Of a stretch of DNA of 21,214 nt, positions 1 to 7,606 are shown in pieces. Origin of the DNA: Scybalocola_A sp900557175 (GTDB taxonomy: Bacteria > Bacillota > Clostridia > Lachnospirales > Lachnospiraceae). The stretch covers positions 1 to 21,214 of the forward strand of contig CALADH010000003.1 in the NCBI GenBank assembly GCA_937890745.1, in the 5' to 3' direction. Made by a program: the position numbers and the translations under genes. Position 1 is the stretch's first letter. Every line of letters starts with the position of its first letter. A model generated the notes under the pieces. It did not search any database and was not told the DNA's origin. It saw nothing but the letters and a program-made list of their open reading frames with translations.

Positions 1-23
1 ATTCACAAATCTTATATCAGTTT

Positions 24-2099
24 TTATAGTTTACACAAAACTTGAAACGGTCTCGTCAATGATTCAAATTCAAATCCTGTATCTTCTGCAAATACAACCT
101 TTAAGTTTTGAACACCCACAATACCTTTCGCTTCAAAACACTGCTTATAGAAAGTTTCCGAAGATAATTCATATGCTTCACCCGCATTTGGTTCAAATGT
201 AAATGGATAGTACCCAAATTCTGTCGACTGCCCGTTTATATCTTCCTTAAGGCAGGTCATATAACCTTTTACCAGCTGATTTTTTGTCGTTCGGCCTTTG
301 AGGATTGCCAATAAGCTGCCGTTTTCTCCAAAGTCAACTCGGTTAAAGATGACAGATACAGGTCCCGAAATTTCACCAACATAGTTTTGCATCACTCGAT
401 GACTTCCGCCCACGCCGTCAATAATAATAGTATCTGCTGCCACCGACTCCGGATCAAGCTGTCTGTATGGATTCATATAAGCCAGAGAAGTTTCACCGAA
501 GCAAAAGCCCTCAAACACAAAGCCGTCTGAAGATATTTTAATTTTAATGGTCCTAATGCCGGTCTGCCGCTGTATTTGAATTGTCTGTTTTTTCTCTGAA
601 GTTTCTCCAAAAACAGTTTCGGCAATTTTTTTACCATTCTCCTCGTTATATATTTCCACCAAAATACACTGAGAACCCAAAATTTCACCTTCAACAGTAA
701 CACTGTCTGCACCCTTTTCACCAAAATCTATATTTTTAAATACCGTGCTATAGCCTGACGGCATCCCACATACACCGCTGTCCTTTTTAAAAACGCCAAC
801 AGACGCGGCATCATAATCTGATGCCGCGATAAATTCATAGCCGTCTCTGCATTCTTCTCCGCAGGCAACAACTCTGTCAAGCGCCTGAATGTCAGCACAG
901 GCCTCCGGATTAAAGGCTTCCGAAGCCATATACTCCACAATAGACTTGTAAAGCTGCGCCGCTTCCGGATAGATAAAACGCTGCTTTTTCAAATCAAAGG
1001 TACAAACCATCAATTTTCCCCGGCCAACCTGTACTTCAAAAAGGCTGCCCAGCTTTCTTCCCCATTCCATATGGTCTATATTCCATGTAAGCGGACGGAT
1101 ATCCGGCGGAAGTTCATCCATAATTATCGCCCGTGAACCTTTCATAAGATTAAACCACTGATAATCATTATATTCATCTGTGACAAATTTTTTGAAAACA
1201 GGATGTTCTTTTTGTATATACATGCCCATTGTATGCGCATCCTGATTAGATCGATGAAACATTCTGCTCCAGTAATCTGTTGTAAACCTCACCGCAACAC
1301 TTTCCGGCAGCACACGAACATCAGGCGTCGGCAAAAGCAGCACACTGCCGCCGTCAAGAAGAAGCTGCTTTGTATTATCGTCCCATTTTTCACATACAAT
1401 TACACTGTCTGATACCGGCTGTGTCCCGATTTCAGGATAAACCCAAAGCTCATAGCTGTTTTCATTACCGATTTTTTCAGAACCTACAATGAGGCAAAGC
1501 TTTTTATTTTCCCTGATTTCTGACAAATCACAGGTGAAACACTCTGATTCAGTAACAGCGCCCTGAGCCACTTCCGAAAGCTTCATACAGCCTTGAGAAA
1601 GCAAATGAGAACCATCCTCAAGCTTCCAGTAAATATCAACATTTTCCATATTTGACGGCGTATAATTCACAATCGCCGCCCTTGCCGATATTTTTTCCAT
1701 ATTTGTATAAATTAATTTAGGCAGAAGCGCCAACACAACAGCCGGTTTATTGAAATTTGCATATTGCGCTTTTGTAAAACCGCCGGGCTTTTCTTCCATA
1801 AAATTATCAAGCATACCAACATGCGCTGTACCCTGTCCCGGAAAATCCTGAATACTCAAAAGCTGATATCCCGCAAGGTCGTGAGATCGCAAAGATGTTT
1901 CTATATCCGCCCGGTAGCCAATGGCAGAAACTCTTGCTGATACTTTTGAAAAAATCTCATTCATTTCAAGCAGGCCATGGTGTTTCATCACATCTCTATA
2001 GTACTTTAAATTTCTCGCCTCAAAAATGCCTTTGTCATACTTTGGAATTTCTTTGTCAAAATATGGCAACGTCTGATACTGTCCCGTTTCATGACTCAT
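24..2099 (-). CDS. C-terminal part of the broken GH2 glycosidase
   Basis: This 691-codon open part carries the end of the TIM barrel: the nucleophile motif SHETGQY is at its very start, followed by DFPGQGTAHVG, typical of large GH2 enzymes. An alpha/beta region follows, roughly residues 260-370 (MKGSRAIIMDELP, VGRGKLMVCTFDL). Two beta-sandwich, carbohydrate-module-like domains close the protein and share the pattern DFGE-G (NIDFGEKGADSV and RVDFGENGSLLA). The first ATG at 2099 has no Shine-Dalgarno sequence: the bases before it read GAAAAACCGGTA. The sequence upstream of it is still GH2-like, so independent translation is unlikely. It ends in TAA 23 bases from the window edge. A gene finder might call it a separate protein; I regard it as the distal half of one gene. 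Confidence 0.7.
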   Translation of the reverse strand: MSHETGQYQTLPYFDKEIPKYDKGIFEARNLKYYRDVMKHHGLLEMNEIFSKVSARVSAIGYRADIETSLRSHDLAGYQLLSIQDFPGQGTAHVGMLDNFMEEKPGGFTKAQYANFNKPAVVLALLPKLIYTNMEKISARAAIVNYTPSNMENVDIYWKLEDGSHLLSQGCMKLSEVAQGAVTESECFTCDLSEIRENKKLCLIVGSEKIGNENSYELWVYPEIGTQPVSDSVIVCEKWDDNTKQLLLDGGSVLLLPTPDVRVLPESVAVRFTTDYWSRMFHRSNQDAHTMGMYIQKEHPVFKKFVTDEYNDYQWFNLMKGSRAIIMDELPPDIRPLTWNIDHMEWGRKLGSLFEVQVGRGKLMVCTFDLKKQRFIYPEAAQLYKSIVEYMASEAFNPEACADIQALDRVVACGEECRDGYEFIAASDYDAASVGVFKKDSGVCGMPSGYSTVFKNIDFGEKGADSVTVEGEILGSQCILVEIYNEENGKKIAETVFGETSEKKQTIQIQRQTGIRTIKIKISSDGFVFEGFCFGETSLAYMNPYRQLDPESVAADTIIIDGVGGSHRVMQNYVGEISGPVSVIFNRVDFGENGSLLAILKGRTTKNQLVKGYMTCLKEDINGQSTEFGYYPFTFEPNAGEAYELSSETFYKQCFEAKGIVGVQNLKVVFAEDTGFEFESLTRPFQVLCKL

Positions 2100-2213
2100 T
2101 ACCGGTTTTTCATAACCTGTCAGCGCACCATCAAAATTAAATTCTGTATTCGGCGCAAGTGTTTCGATAAGTCCGGCCCGCTCATCGTCTACCCACGAAA
2201 AAGAAATTCGTAT

Positions 2214-2216
2214 CTA
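2214..2216 (-). other. In-frame TAG (amber) codon inside the GH2 frame
   Basis: The plus strand reads CTA here, giving TAG on the coding strand, between CAAAAGGAT and ATACGAATTTC. The codons on both sides stay in one frame and both read as GH2 barrel sequence. The lost residue cannot be deduced from this sequence alone. Single-base sources include CAG, AAG, GAG, TGG, TTG, TCG, TAT and TAC. Confidence 0.9.
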
Positions 2217-3647
2217 ATCCTTTTGCGCTGTCGAATGCGTCTTGCACGTTGTCCAGTAATCATCCTCCTCATTAAAAGACGGCTCCCAAAAGTTATTATT
2301 GCTTCCTTCGGCATATAGTCTTGTTCCATCCTCCGCCTCACAGAATTTTTTAAATTCCTGAGCATATCGTCGATTATCTGAGGAATATGTATCAAGCTCA
2401 TTCCCCCATGCCATCATTACAAAAGAAGGATGGCTTGCAAGTGTTCTCAAAATACGCGCAGCCTCAGCCCTATAATATTTTGCCGTGGAATCGTCGTCTT
2501 TTTCCGGTCTAAACGGCGCACCGCCAAAAGCATAAAGTTCAGGCTGCATATAAATACCAAGCTCATCTGCAGCCGCAAAAGCCTGACGCGGCGGTGTCCA
2601 CGAATGAAAACGGAAGAAATTGATACCCATTGCTTTTGCCTTACTAAAAAATTCAAGCCATTCTTCTTTTTTCATATACGGGTAACCTGTCAGCGGAAAG
2701 ACTGCCGAATTTCCTTCACCGCGCAAAAAAGTTTTAATGCCGTTGATTGCAAATTTTCGCCCGCTCGAAGAAAATTCACGCATGCCAAAGCGCTCTGTCA
2801 CCGTATGTTCCAGTATTTCTCCATCAACATTCAAAGACAAGCGCGCCCACAGTGTATAAAGTGCCGGATCAAATTCAGACCACAGCCGCACGCCTTCACC
2901 CATCTCATAACACAACTGTGCAGTCTGACGTTTACTGCCGTTTAATTTCAGCGAATATTTCTTTTCCAAAATGCAGTTCACATCTAAAGATACTTCACCT
3001 TCAAAGTTTAAATCATTATAAATATCTGCCTTCATAAGTACCTGATTACTGTGAATATCCGGATACAATCTAAGACGCTCGATGCCGACAGCCGGAAGTA
3101 TTTCTATATAAAATTCACCGATAATACCGTTCCAGTTTGTCACTGTTTCTTCTGTCAGCATATGACAGCCTGTGCCTACAGGATAATTGTCATTTGTCAC
3201 TTCAATCGTAAGGACATTATCTTCACCGGCTTTCACATCTGTCAGGCAGTAAATCTGTTCTGTACCAAGTGTATCTGACGATGTTCCAAAGCATGTGTGC
3301 TGCAAAACATCATTCATCCACACACGCGTCATTTTCGTTCTTTCCATCACTAAAATCACACGTTTGTTCCCGGCTTCTTTCGGAATATTTATCACGCGCT
3401 CATAAACCGCGGCGCCTGTATACATATACTTGCGATTCAGACGGTTAATGGTAAGCTCTTTATTTACATGACCTTTTTTATTTTCATCAAGTGTCCCCGG
3501 AAGAAAACATTCCTCCTCAAAAAGATGCTCTCCCTTTTCATATGCTCCCAGTTTCAGGCGCCATACGCCTTTTAAATCAATTCTCTCACTTATATTTTTT
3601 ATTAAGCAGCAACGCTGCTCTCTCCTCCCTTTATTTCTCCACCGCAT
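2214..3647 (-). CDS. N-terminal part of the broken GH2 glycosidase
   Basis: This 477-residue part holds the GH2 sugar-binding jelly roll (from about ERIDLKGVWRLKLG, through AAVYERVINIP and VWMNDVLQHT), the immunoglobulin-like domain, and the first half of the TIM barrel (NFFRFHSWTPP, IYMQPEL, MMAWGNELD with the probable acid/base Glu417). The start is uncertain. The only nearby in-frame ATG (3647) overlaps the end of the preceding gene by 17 bases and lies upstream of a good GGGAGG (3624-3629). That site instead points to initiation near 3610, where the only candidate, TTG, is out of frame because of an A6 run. GH2 proteins usually begin shortly before an ERI-L-G-W motif, which also favours a start near 3600. 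The 3' end is the premature amber. Confidence 0.7.
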   Translation of the reverse strand: MRWRNKGRREQRCCLIKNISERIDLKGVWRLKLGAYEKGEHLFEEECFLPGTLDENKKGHVNKELTINRLNRKYMYTGAAVYERVINIPKEAGNKRVILVMERTKMTRVWMNDVLQHTCFGTSSDTLGTEQIYCLTDVKAGEDNVLTIEVTNDNYPVGTGCHMLTEETVTNWNGIIGEFYIEILPAVGIERLRLYPDIHSNQVLMKADIYNDLNFEGEVSLDVNCILEKKYSLKLNGSKRQTAQLCYEMGEGVRLWSEFDPALYTLWARLSLNVDGEILEHTVTERFGMREFSSSGRKFAINGIKTFLRGEGNSAVFPLTGYPYMKKEEWLEFFSKAKAMGINFFRFHSWTPPRQAFAAADELGIYMQPELYAFGGAPFRPEKDDDSTAKYYRAEAARILRTLASHPSFVMMAWGNELDTYSSDNRRYAQEFKKFCEAEDGTRLYAEGSNNNFWEPSFNEEDDYWTTCKTHSTAQKD

Positions 3648-4374
3648 TTTCCCCAAATACCCATTCGATAAATTTCTCATTGTTTTCCGGATTCGGGCCA
3701 TCCAGCGGAAATGCAAGCACCTGACGGCCGCAGGCTTCAATCAGGTCTTCGCCGGCGTCTGCAGCAAAGTAAGCGGCATCAAAAATTGTGCCGTCAGTGT
3801 ACAGGCCGCAAAGGTATTCTTTGCCATCTGCGTCGGTGCCATAATAAAATCTGTCAGAATATTTTTCGAGCACAGCTTCCGAAAACAGCGCTGTCAGGTC
3901 ATAGTAGCTTCGCTCGATACTGTTGCAGTGTGCCATAAAGCTTTCCGGCATGACAGCAGCGTCAACAACATGATTTGCAAGATTTAAAAAGTATTTATCG
4001 TGGGTTGAATAATCCGATGCCGGCGAACCGTCCATATAGACAAGCTGATTTTCCTCATTATACATATAAGGAATGTTATAATTAGAATCCACAAAGACTT
4101 CCTCGCGCTTACCGGCATTAAGAGCGCTTGCAAGAGAAGCCGAAAGCACCTCATCCTTTTCCACATCCATTGTTTCATTGACAATGGCAAAATGATACAC
4201 CGTTTCCTTATGACTCATGATCTGATAAAGAATGCCAATCAGCAGGGCGATCAGCGCCAAAAGCACTAAAATATGAACTTTATAATAATCTAATATATAA
4301 GCAGCCTTTTCCTTCTTATTCATCGCCGCCATTTTCTTTTTTTCAGAAGCAATTTTATCTTTCAGAAGGCTCAT
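3631..4374 (-). CDS. Membrane-anchored protein of unknown function
   Basis: This 247-residue protein has a short Lys-rich cytoplasmic N-terminus (residues 1-32, KKKMAAMNKKEKAAY), one transmembrane helix at about 33-52 (VHILVLLALIALLIGILYQI), and a soluble domain of about 195 residues. By the positive-inside rule that domain should face outside. It has no lipobox and no glycosidase motif I recognise; the domain is acidic and rich in Asp, Tyr and Phe. Its ATG overlaps the DUF624 stop in ATGA, so the two are translationally coupled and may form a complex. Similar small anchored proteins sit next to DUF624 genes in other Firmicute sugar clusters, but their role is not known to me. Accessory subunit or sensor is a guess. 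Confidence 0.8.
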   Translation of the reverse strand: MSLLKDKIASEKKKMAAMNKKEKAAYILDYYKVHILVLLALIALLIGILYQIMSHKETVYHFAIVNETMDVEKDEVLSASLASALNAGKREEVFVDSNYNIPYMYNEENQLVYMDGSPASDYSTHDKYFLNLANHVVDAAVMPESFMAHCNSIERSYYDLTALFSEAVLEKYSDRFYYGTDADGKEYLCGLYTDGTIFDAAYFAADAGEDLIEACGRQVLAFPLDGPNPENNEKFIEWVFGENAVEK

Positions 4375-4994
4375 GACCGACCTCCCTGTTCTTCAAGATA
4401 TTTCTCAAAACGCATCCGCACATAAAATGTCCACGGATAAGCAAGAAGCACAACACCGAAAACAATAAACAAAAACCATACCGAGAAAATGTATTCCATC
4501 ACAAGCACCGCATAGCCTGTCACAACAATGCCCATCGAGAGACTGACAGGGAAATACTTAAACGCAAACAGTACAGCGTTTTTCAGCATATTTTTCGTTG
4601 TATTTTCAAATTTTGCCAACAGCGGAAACAGCCAGCAGCCCGCCATAACAACAAGCGCAATTAAAATCATGGTTGCAGTCACAAACATTGGCTTATATTG
4701 GCTCTGCGATGTTGTCCATATTTGAATATCCAAAATAAGCACTGCCAGCACCGCCGTATAAATAAGGCCTGATGCTATCCCTTTTTTGAAGTTTGACGCA
4801 AAAGCCCTAAAATACATCTTTGTGACCGGTCCTTCTTCGTCCTTACTCATGGCAAGCAGCACTGTATAGAGCGCCGTCATTGCCGGCCCGATTGTAATCA
4901 CAGGAATACATGTGATAATGCAGTAAATATTTACAAGACAAAGGTCAAAAAGCTTTGTCATCTTCCGTCCGAAAAGACTGTCTAATGAAAACAT
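4371..4994 (-). CDS. DUF624 (YesL-like) integral membrane protein
   Basis: This 207-residue, very hydrophobic protein starts at an ATG with GGAGG nine bases upstream (CAACAGGAGGCGTTGGC). The N-terminus SLDSLFGRKMTKLFDLCLVN and the following ITCIPVITIGPAMTALY segment are the signature of the YesL/DUF624 family. Membrane segments are visible at about residues 18-47, 72-93, 104-126 and 145-192, with a basic C-terminal tail. DUF624 proteins recur beside ABC sugar importers and glycosidases in Firmicutes; their biochemical role is not established. Here it is coupled by a 4-base overlap to the anchored protein and lies 75 bases after GH1. A role in sugar uptake or its regulation is inferred from context only. 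Confidence 0.85.
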   Translation of the reverse strand: MFSLDSLFGRKMTKLFDLCLVNIYCIITCIPVITIGPAMTALYTVLLAMSKDEEGPVTKMYFRAFASNFKKGIASGLIYTAVLAVLILDIQIWTTSQSQYKPMFVTATMILIALVVMAGCWLFPLLAKFENTTKNMLKNAVLFAFKYFPVSLSMGIVVTGYAVLVMEYIFSVWFLFIVFGVVLLAYPWTFYVRMRFEKYLEEQGGRS

Positions 4995-5020
4995 GCCAAC
5001 GCCTCCTGTTGTGTTTTACT

Positions 5021-5044
5021 GCGGCGCGCCGCAAGACGCGCCGC
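5021..5044 (-). other. G+C-rich intercistronic palindrome between GH1 and the DUF624 gene
   Basis: A perfect 12-base palindrome, GCGGCGCGCCGC (5021-5032), is followed by CGCGCCGC (5037-5044). That second block can instead pair with GCGGCGCG at 5021-5028, so two stem-loops compete. No U-run follows on the transcribed strand, so it is more like an mRNA-processing or stabilising structure than a terminator. Its base composition stands out from the surrounding genes. Confidence 0.55.
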
Positions 5045-5069
5045 CTGTATCTTAATTGCCGCAGCTTCA

Positions 5070-6437
5070 TTAAAACGGCAGTTTACTGCCATTTGTTTCA
5101 ATTGTGTTTTTATACCAGTAAGCAGAATCCTTGAGTATTCTCTGCTGTGTTACATAGTCGACATAGACAAGGCCAAAACGCTCTGAATACCCCTTTGCCC
5201 ACTCAAAATTATCCATCAAAGACCACTGAAAGTAGCCGCGGATATCTGTGCCGTCCTCCGCTGATTTGCGAAGTTCATAAAGATATTTTCCAAGAAAATC
5301 AATGCGGTTCGGATCATGTACCTTGCCGTCCACCGATACGACATCGTGGCAGGACATACCATTTTCTGTAATATAAATCGGAAGCCCATAGCGCTCATAA
5401 AGAAATTTCGGTCCCCAGTAAAGACTCTCCGGCGTTACCGGCCACTGAATCCCTGTTTTGGGAAAACCTGCATAACGGTCCACATATTCCGGCGTGCCAT
5501 CCGCACCGGCCCGCATACATATACCGTTATAAATATTTTGTCCGTAAAAATCAAGCGGCTGGCACATCAGCTTTAAATCCTCCGGCTTTATATCCGGAAG
5601 CCATTTTTCATAAAGTTTCAGTCCATCTTCAGGATATTTTCCGAACAATACCGGATCACTCCACCAGCTGACATTCCAGCTCCACTGCGCCGGATTTTCA
5701 GGGCAGGCAAACAATGTTTTTCTTGCCGCCTCAATGTCTTCTTTACTGTTTGTTTTCGGATAGCACATCGTTCCTGTCGGCGCATATCCGATATTAATCG
5801 GCTGCTTTGCGGCCGCACGCATTGCCTGCACAGCCTTGCCGTGTGCCATAAGTACATGATGTGCCATAAGGAACGTATCTTTTAACGGATTTTTAAGCGC
5901 CGGCGCGTGCTCGGCAGATACATGACCAAGGCCGATAAAACACTGAGGCTCATTGAACGTAATAAAGTTTTTCACTCTGTCAGAGAAATTTTCCACAACA
6001 ACACGGGCATATTCCGCAAACCAGTCCACACTGTCCGGATTCATCCAACCGCCGCGGATGTAAAGCTCATACGGATAATCCCAGTGAAATAATGTGATAT
6101 ACGGCTCAATCCCATTAGCCACAAGCTCATCAATCAGATGATTATAAAACTCAATGCCCTTTGGATTCACTCTGCCCCTGCCTTCCGGCATAATTCTCGG
6201 CCAGCTCACAGAAAACCGATAGGCCTTAAGCCCCATATCCTTCATCATTTTAACGTCCTCTTTATAGAGTTCATAATGATTGCAGGCCACATCCCCATTA
6301 TGATTTTCATAAACCTTACCCGGATCCATACAAAAAACATCCCATATATTTAAACCTTTGCCATCTTTATAGGCTGCACCTTCGACCTGATAAGAAGCCG
6401 TCGCTGCGCCCCATACGAAATCTTTACAAAATCCCAT
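5070..6437 (-). CDS. GH1 beta-glucosidase
   Basis: A 455-residue protein of normal GH1 length that hydrolyses non-reducing terminal beta-linked sugars, probably beta-1,4-glucose on glucomannan oligosaccharides. FVWGAATASYQVEG is at the N-terminus, TFNEP supplies acid/base Glu163 and YITENG supplies nucleophile Glu358. The late loop reads NFEWAKGYSERFGL. Its Glu-Trp pair fits neutral-sugar beta-glucosidases and argues against a 6-phospho-glycosidase, which carries a Ser-x-x-Lys-x-Tyr phosphate-binding signature; that agrees with an ABC importer rather than a PTS. There is no signal peptide, so it acts in the cytoplasm. The ATG at 6437 has AGGAAAGGAC just upstream and matches the usual N-terminus; an earlier in-frame ATG at 6473 adds residues with no counterpart. 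Beta-mannosidase activity also occurs in GH1, so specificity is not certain. Confidence 0.9.
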   Translation of the reverse strand: MGFCKDFVWGAATASYQVEGAAYKDGKGLNIWDVFCMDPGKVYENHNGDVACNHYELYKEDVKMMKDMGLKAYRFSVSWPRIMPEGRGRVNPKGIEFYNHLIDELVANGIEPYITLFHWDYPYELYIRGGWMNPDSVDWFAEYARVVVENFSDRVKNFITFNEPQCFIGLGHVSAEHAPALKNPLKDTFLMAHHVLMAHGKAVQAMRAAAKQPINIGYAPTGTMCYPKTNSKEDIEAARKTLFACPENPAQWSWNVSWWSDPVLFGKYPEDGLKLYEKWLPDIKPEDLKLMCQPLDFYGQNIYNGICMRAGADGTPEYVDRYAGFPKTGIQWPVTPESLYWGPKFLYERYGLPIYITENGMSCHDVVSVDGKVHDPNRIDFLGKYLYELRKSAEDGTDIRGYFQWSLMDNFEWAKGYSERFGLVYVDYVTQQRILKDSAYWYKNTIETNGSKLPF

Positions 6438-6498
6438 AATTATGTCCTTTCCTGCGAGTACCGCCATCCACATCTATTGTCCCGCGCAAGCTTTGCAC
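6424..6498 (-). CDS. Possible 24-codon leader peptide overlapping the GH1 start
   Basis: A GTG start lies five bases after a strong GGAGGG (6504-6509) and opens a 24-codon frame whose TAA falls 14 bases inside the GH1 gene. The peptide would be small and basic, with RGT, TRRKGH and similar. The ribosome binding site and the stop overlapping the next start would suit a translation-coupled leader, but the evidence is only positional and the ORF could be chance. Confidence 0.25.
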   Translation of the reverse strand: MQSLRGTIDVDGGTRRKGHNYGIL

Positions 6499-6538
6499 AA
6501 GTGCCCTCCGGAAACATTTTCACTTTCAGAAGCTGCAA

Positions 6539-6599
6539 AAGCCGCCGCAGCACAGCCGCAAAATGACGATGCATTTTACGTTTTGCGCCGCGGCGGCTT
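6539..6599 (-). terminator. Long G+C-rich stem-loop after manA, possible attenuator or weak terminator
   Basis: Arms AAGCCGCCGC (6539-6548) and GCGGCGGCTT (6590-6599) pair perfectly, and an inner stem CGCAAAA/TTTTGCG extends the fold. On the transcribed strand the outer stem is followed by only TTTTGC, so termination would be partial. It lies in the 199-base gap between manA and GH1, the widest gap inside the cluster, where transcription could be reduced or reset. Confidence 0.45.
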
Positions 6600-6608
6600 C
6601 GTGTCAAT

Positions 6609-6624
6609 GCGGACAGCCGTCCGC
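6609..6624. other. Perfect 6-bp hairpin in the manA-GH1 gap
   Basis: GCGGAC and GTCCGC flank a four-base loop, 13 bases after the manA stop. No U-run follows. It may stabilise the 3' end of the upstream message or form part of the same structured leader as the adjacent larger stem. Confidence 0.4.
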
Positions 6625-6636
6625 CTCGCTATTCAA

Positions 6637-7578
6637 TTAAATTGTTGTTACAAGTGCGTCACACACACCTTCGATTTCATAATCGCCGGTGCCGGCAGGG
6701 ATAAATAGGCTGTCGCCCTTTTTAAATGACACACAATCATCTGCCGTTTTTACTGTTCCGCTGCCGTCTAAAATAAGCAGACTTAAAAATGATGTTTCAT
6801 CAACAACGCCGGATACGTGCTTAATATGGCTTCCGTCCATCACAAGCTTGTCCACTGTAAAGTATTTGCAGCTTCCAAGATGCGGCGCAAATGATTTCTG
6901 ACAAATCATCGGCTCTGTATTTGTCACCTTAAGCGCTTTGTCCACATGAAGCTCTCTCGGATTGCCGTCCTTATCCAATCTGCCGTAATCATACACGCGG
7001 TATGTCACATTGGAATTCTGCTGAATCTCTGCAATAACAATACCTGAACCAATCGCATGGATTGTGCCGGATTCAATAAAGAACACATCGCCTTTTTTTA
7101 CCTGAACCTTGTTGAGCACATCTGTCAGTGTATTGTTTTCAATTCTCTCTTTAAATTCAGCCTCATCAACTGCTTTTGAAAAACCGAAGTAAAGGCTTGC
7201 GCCCTCCTCGCAGTCCACAACGTACCACATCTCTGTTTTTCCGTACTGATGCTCATTTTTCAGCGCATAATCATCGCTCGGATGTACCTGAATTGACAAA
7301 TCGCCTTTCGCATCAATAAACTTTATAAGCACAGGGAAGTTTTCAAACTGCTCACAGTTGCTTCCAAGCACGCCTCTGCCGCAGCTTTCAATATATTCTT
7401 CCAATGTTTTTCCGGCATAAGAACCGTTTTCAATGCGGCTCGGGCCGTCGGGATGACAGGATAATTCCCATGTCTCCGCCAGCTTTTCACCGTCATATTT
7501 CTTTCCAAAATCCGTCATCAGCTTTGTACCGCCCCAAAGGTAGTCCTTGCCTGCAGGTATTAATTTTAAAACAGCCAT
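6637..7578 (-). CDS. manA: Mannose-6-phosphate isomerase, class I
   Basis: A 313-residue cytoplasmic, zinc-dependent isomerase that interconverts mannose 6-phosphate and fructose 6-phosphate and so feeds mannose carbon into glycolysis. The cupin zinc site is visible: Gln97 and His99 in SIQVHPSD, Glu116 in GKTEMWYVVD, and His174 in ESGTIHAIG. The downstream VTYRVYDYGR motif with its conserved Arg is also present. The length matches short Firmicute ManA proteins. AAGGAGA lies just upstream of the ATG. It follows the phosphohexomutase gene by 28 bases, so the two final steps of mannose 1-phosphate conversion are made together. The gap after it carries hairpins, suggesting this is the end of a sub-operon. 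Confidence 0.95.
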   Translation of the reverse strand: MAVLKLIPAGKDYLWGGTKLMTDFGKKYDGEKLAETWELSCHPDGPSRIENGSYAGKTLEEYIESCGRGVLGSNCEQFENFPVLIKFIDAKGDLSIQVHPSDDYALKNEHQYGKTEMWYVVDCEEGASLYFGFSKAVDEAEFKERIENNTLTDVLNKVQVKKGDVFFIESGTIHAIGSGIVIAEIQQNSNVTYRVYDYGRLDKDGNPRELHVDKALKVTNTEPMICQKSFAPHLGSCKYFTVDKLVMDGSHIKHVSGVVDETSFLSLLILDGSGTVKTADDCVSFKKGDSLFIPAGTGDYEIEGVCDALVTTI

Positions 7579-7606
7579 TTTTAAACTCTCCTTTATCTAT
7601 ATACAA

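Larger units (their letters stand above)
24..3647 (-). pseudogene. GH2-family glycosidase interrupted by an in-frame amber codon
   Basis: One reading frame of 1208 codons encodes a large cytoplasmic GH2-type exo-glycosidase (beta-mannosidase/beta-galactosidase superfamily) but is broken by TAG at codon 478. The halves are in the same frame, and the 38 codons between the TAG and the next ATG (codons 479-516) still read as GH2 barrel sequence, including ISFSWVDD. This is therefore a nonsense change, not a frameshift or two genes. The likely acid/base Glu417 (WGNEL) precedes the stop and the likely nucleophile Glu520 (SHETGQY) follows it, so neither half could be catalytic alone. No signal peptide is visible. 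It is the last gene of the cluster, after the anchored protein and DUF624 genes. Substrate is not determined; in this context a beta-mannoside or beta-galactoside is plausible. It could be a pseudogene, a read-through gene or a base-call error. Confidence 0.8.

Noticed and set aside
24..2099. The distal GH2 half as an independent gene
   Set aside because: Its first ATG has no ribosome binding site, it lies inside the barrel directly before the nucleophile, and the upstream codons are still GH2-like.
2099..2214. A frameshift as the cause of the split GH2 gene
   Set aside because: The two open parts are in the same frame (start-coordinate difference divisible by three) and the bridge translates without shift; a single TAG explains the break.
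2214..2216. Pyrrolysine as the meaning of the internal TAG
   Set aside because: Pyrrolysine is known mainly from methylamine methyltransferases; nothing in the window encodes pyl genes or such enzymes. Kept only as something a genome search could exclude.
2430..2945. A 171-codon plus-strand open frame
   Set aside because: It lies antisense inside the GH2 gene, has low-complexity basic composition, no ribosome binding site and no recognisable domain; it is a shadow frame.
5070..6437. GH1 as a 6-phospho-beta-glucosidase
   Set aside because: The loop carries Glu-Trp instead of the phosphate-binding Ser/Lys/Tyr pattern, and uptake here is by an ABC importer, not a PTS.
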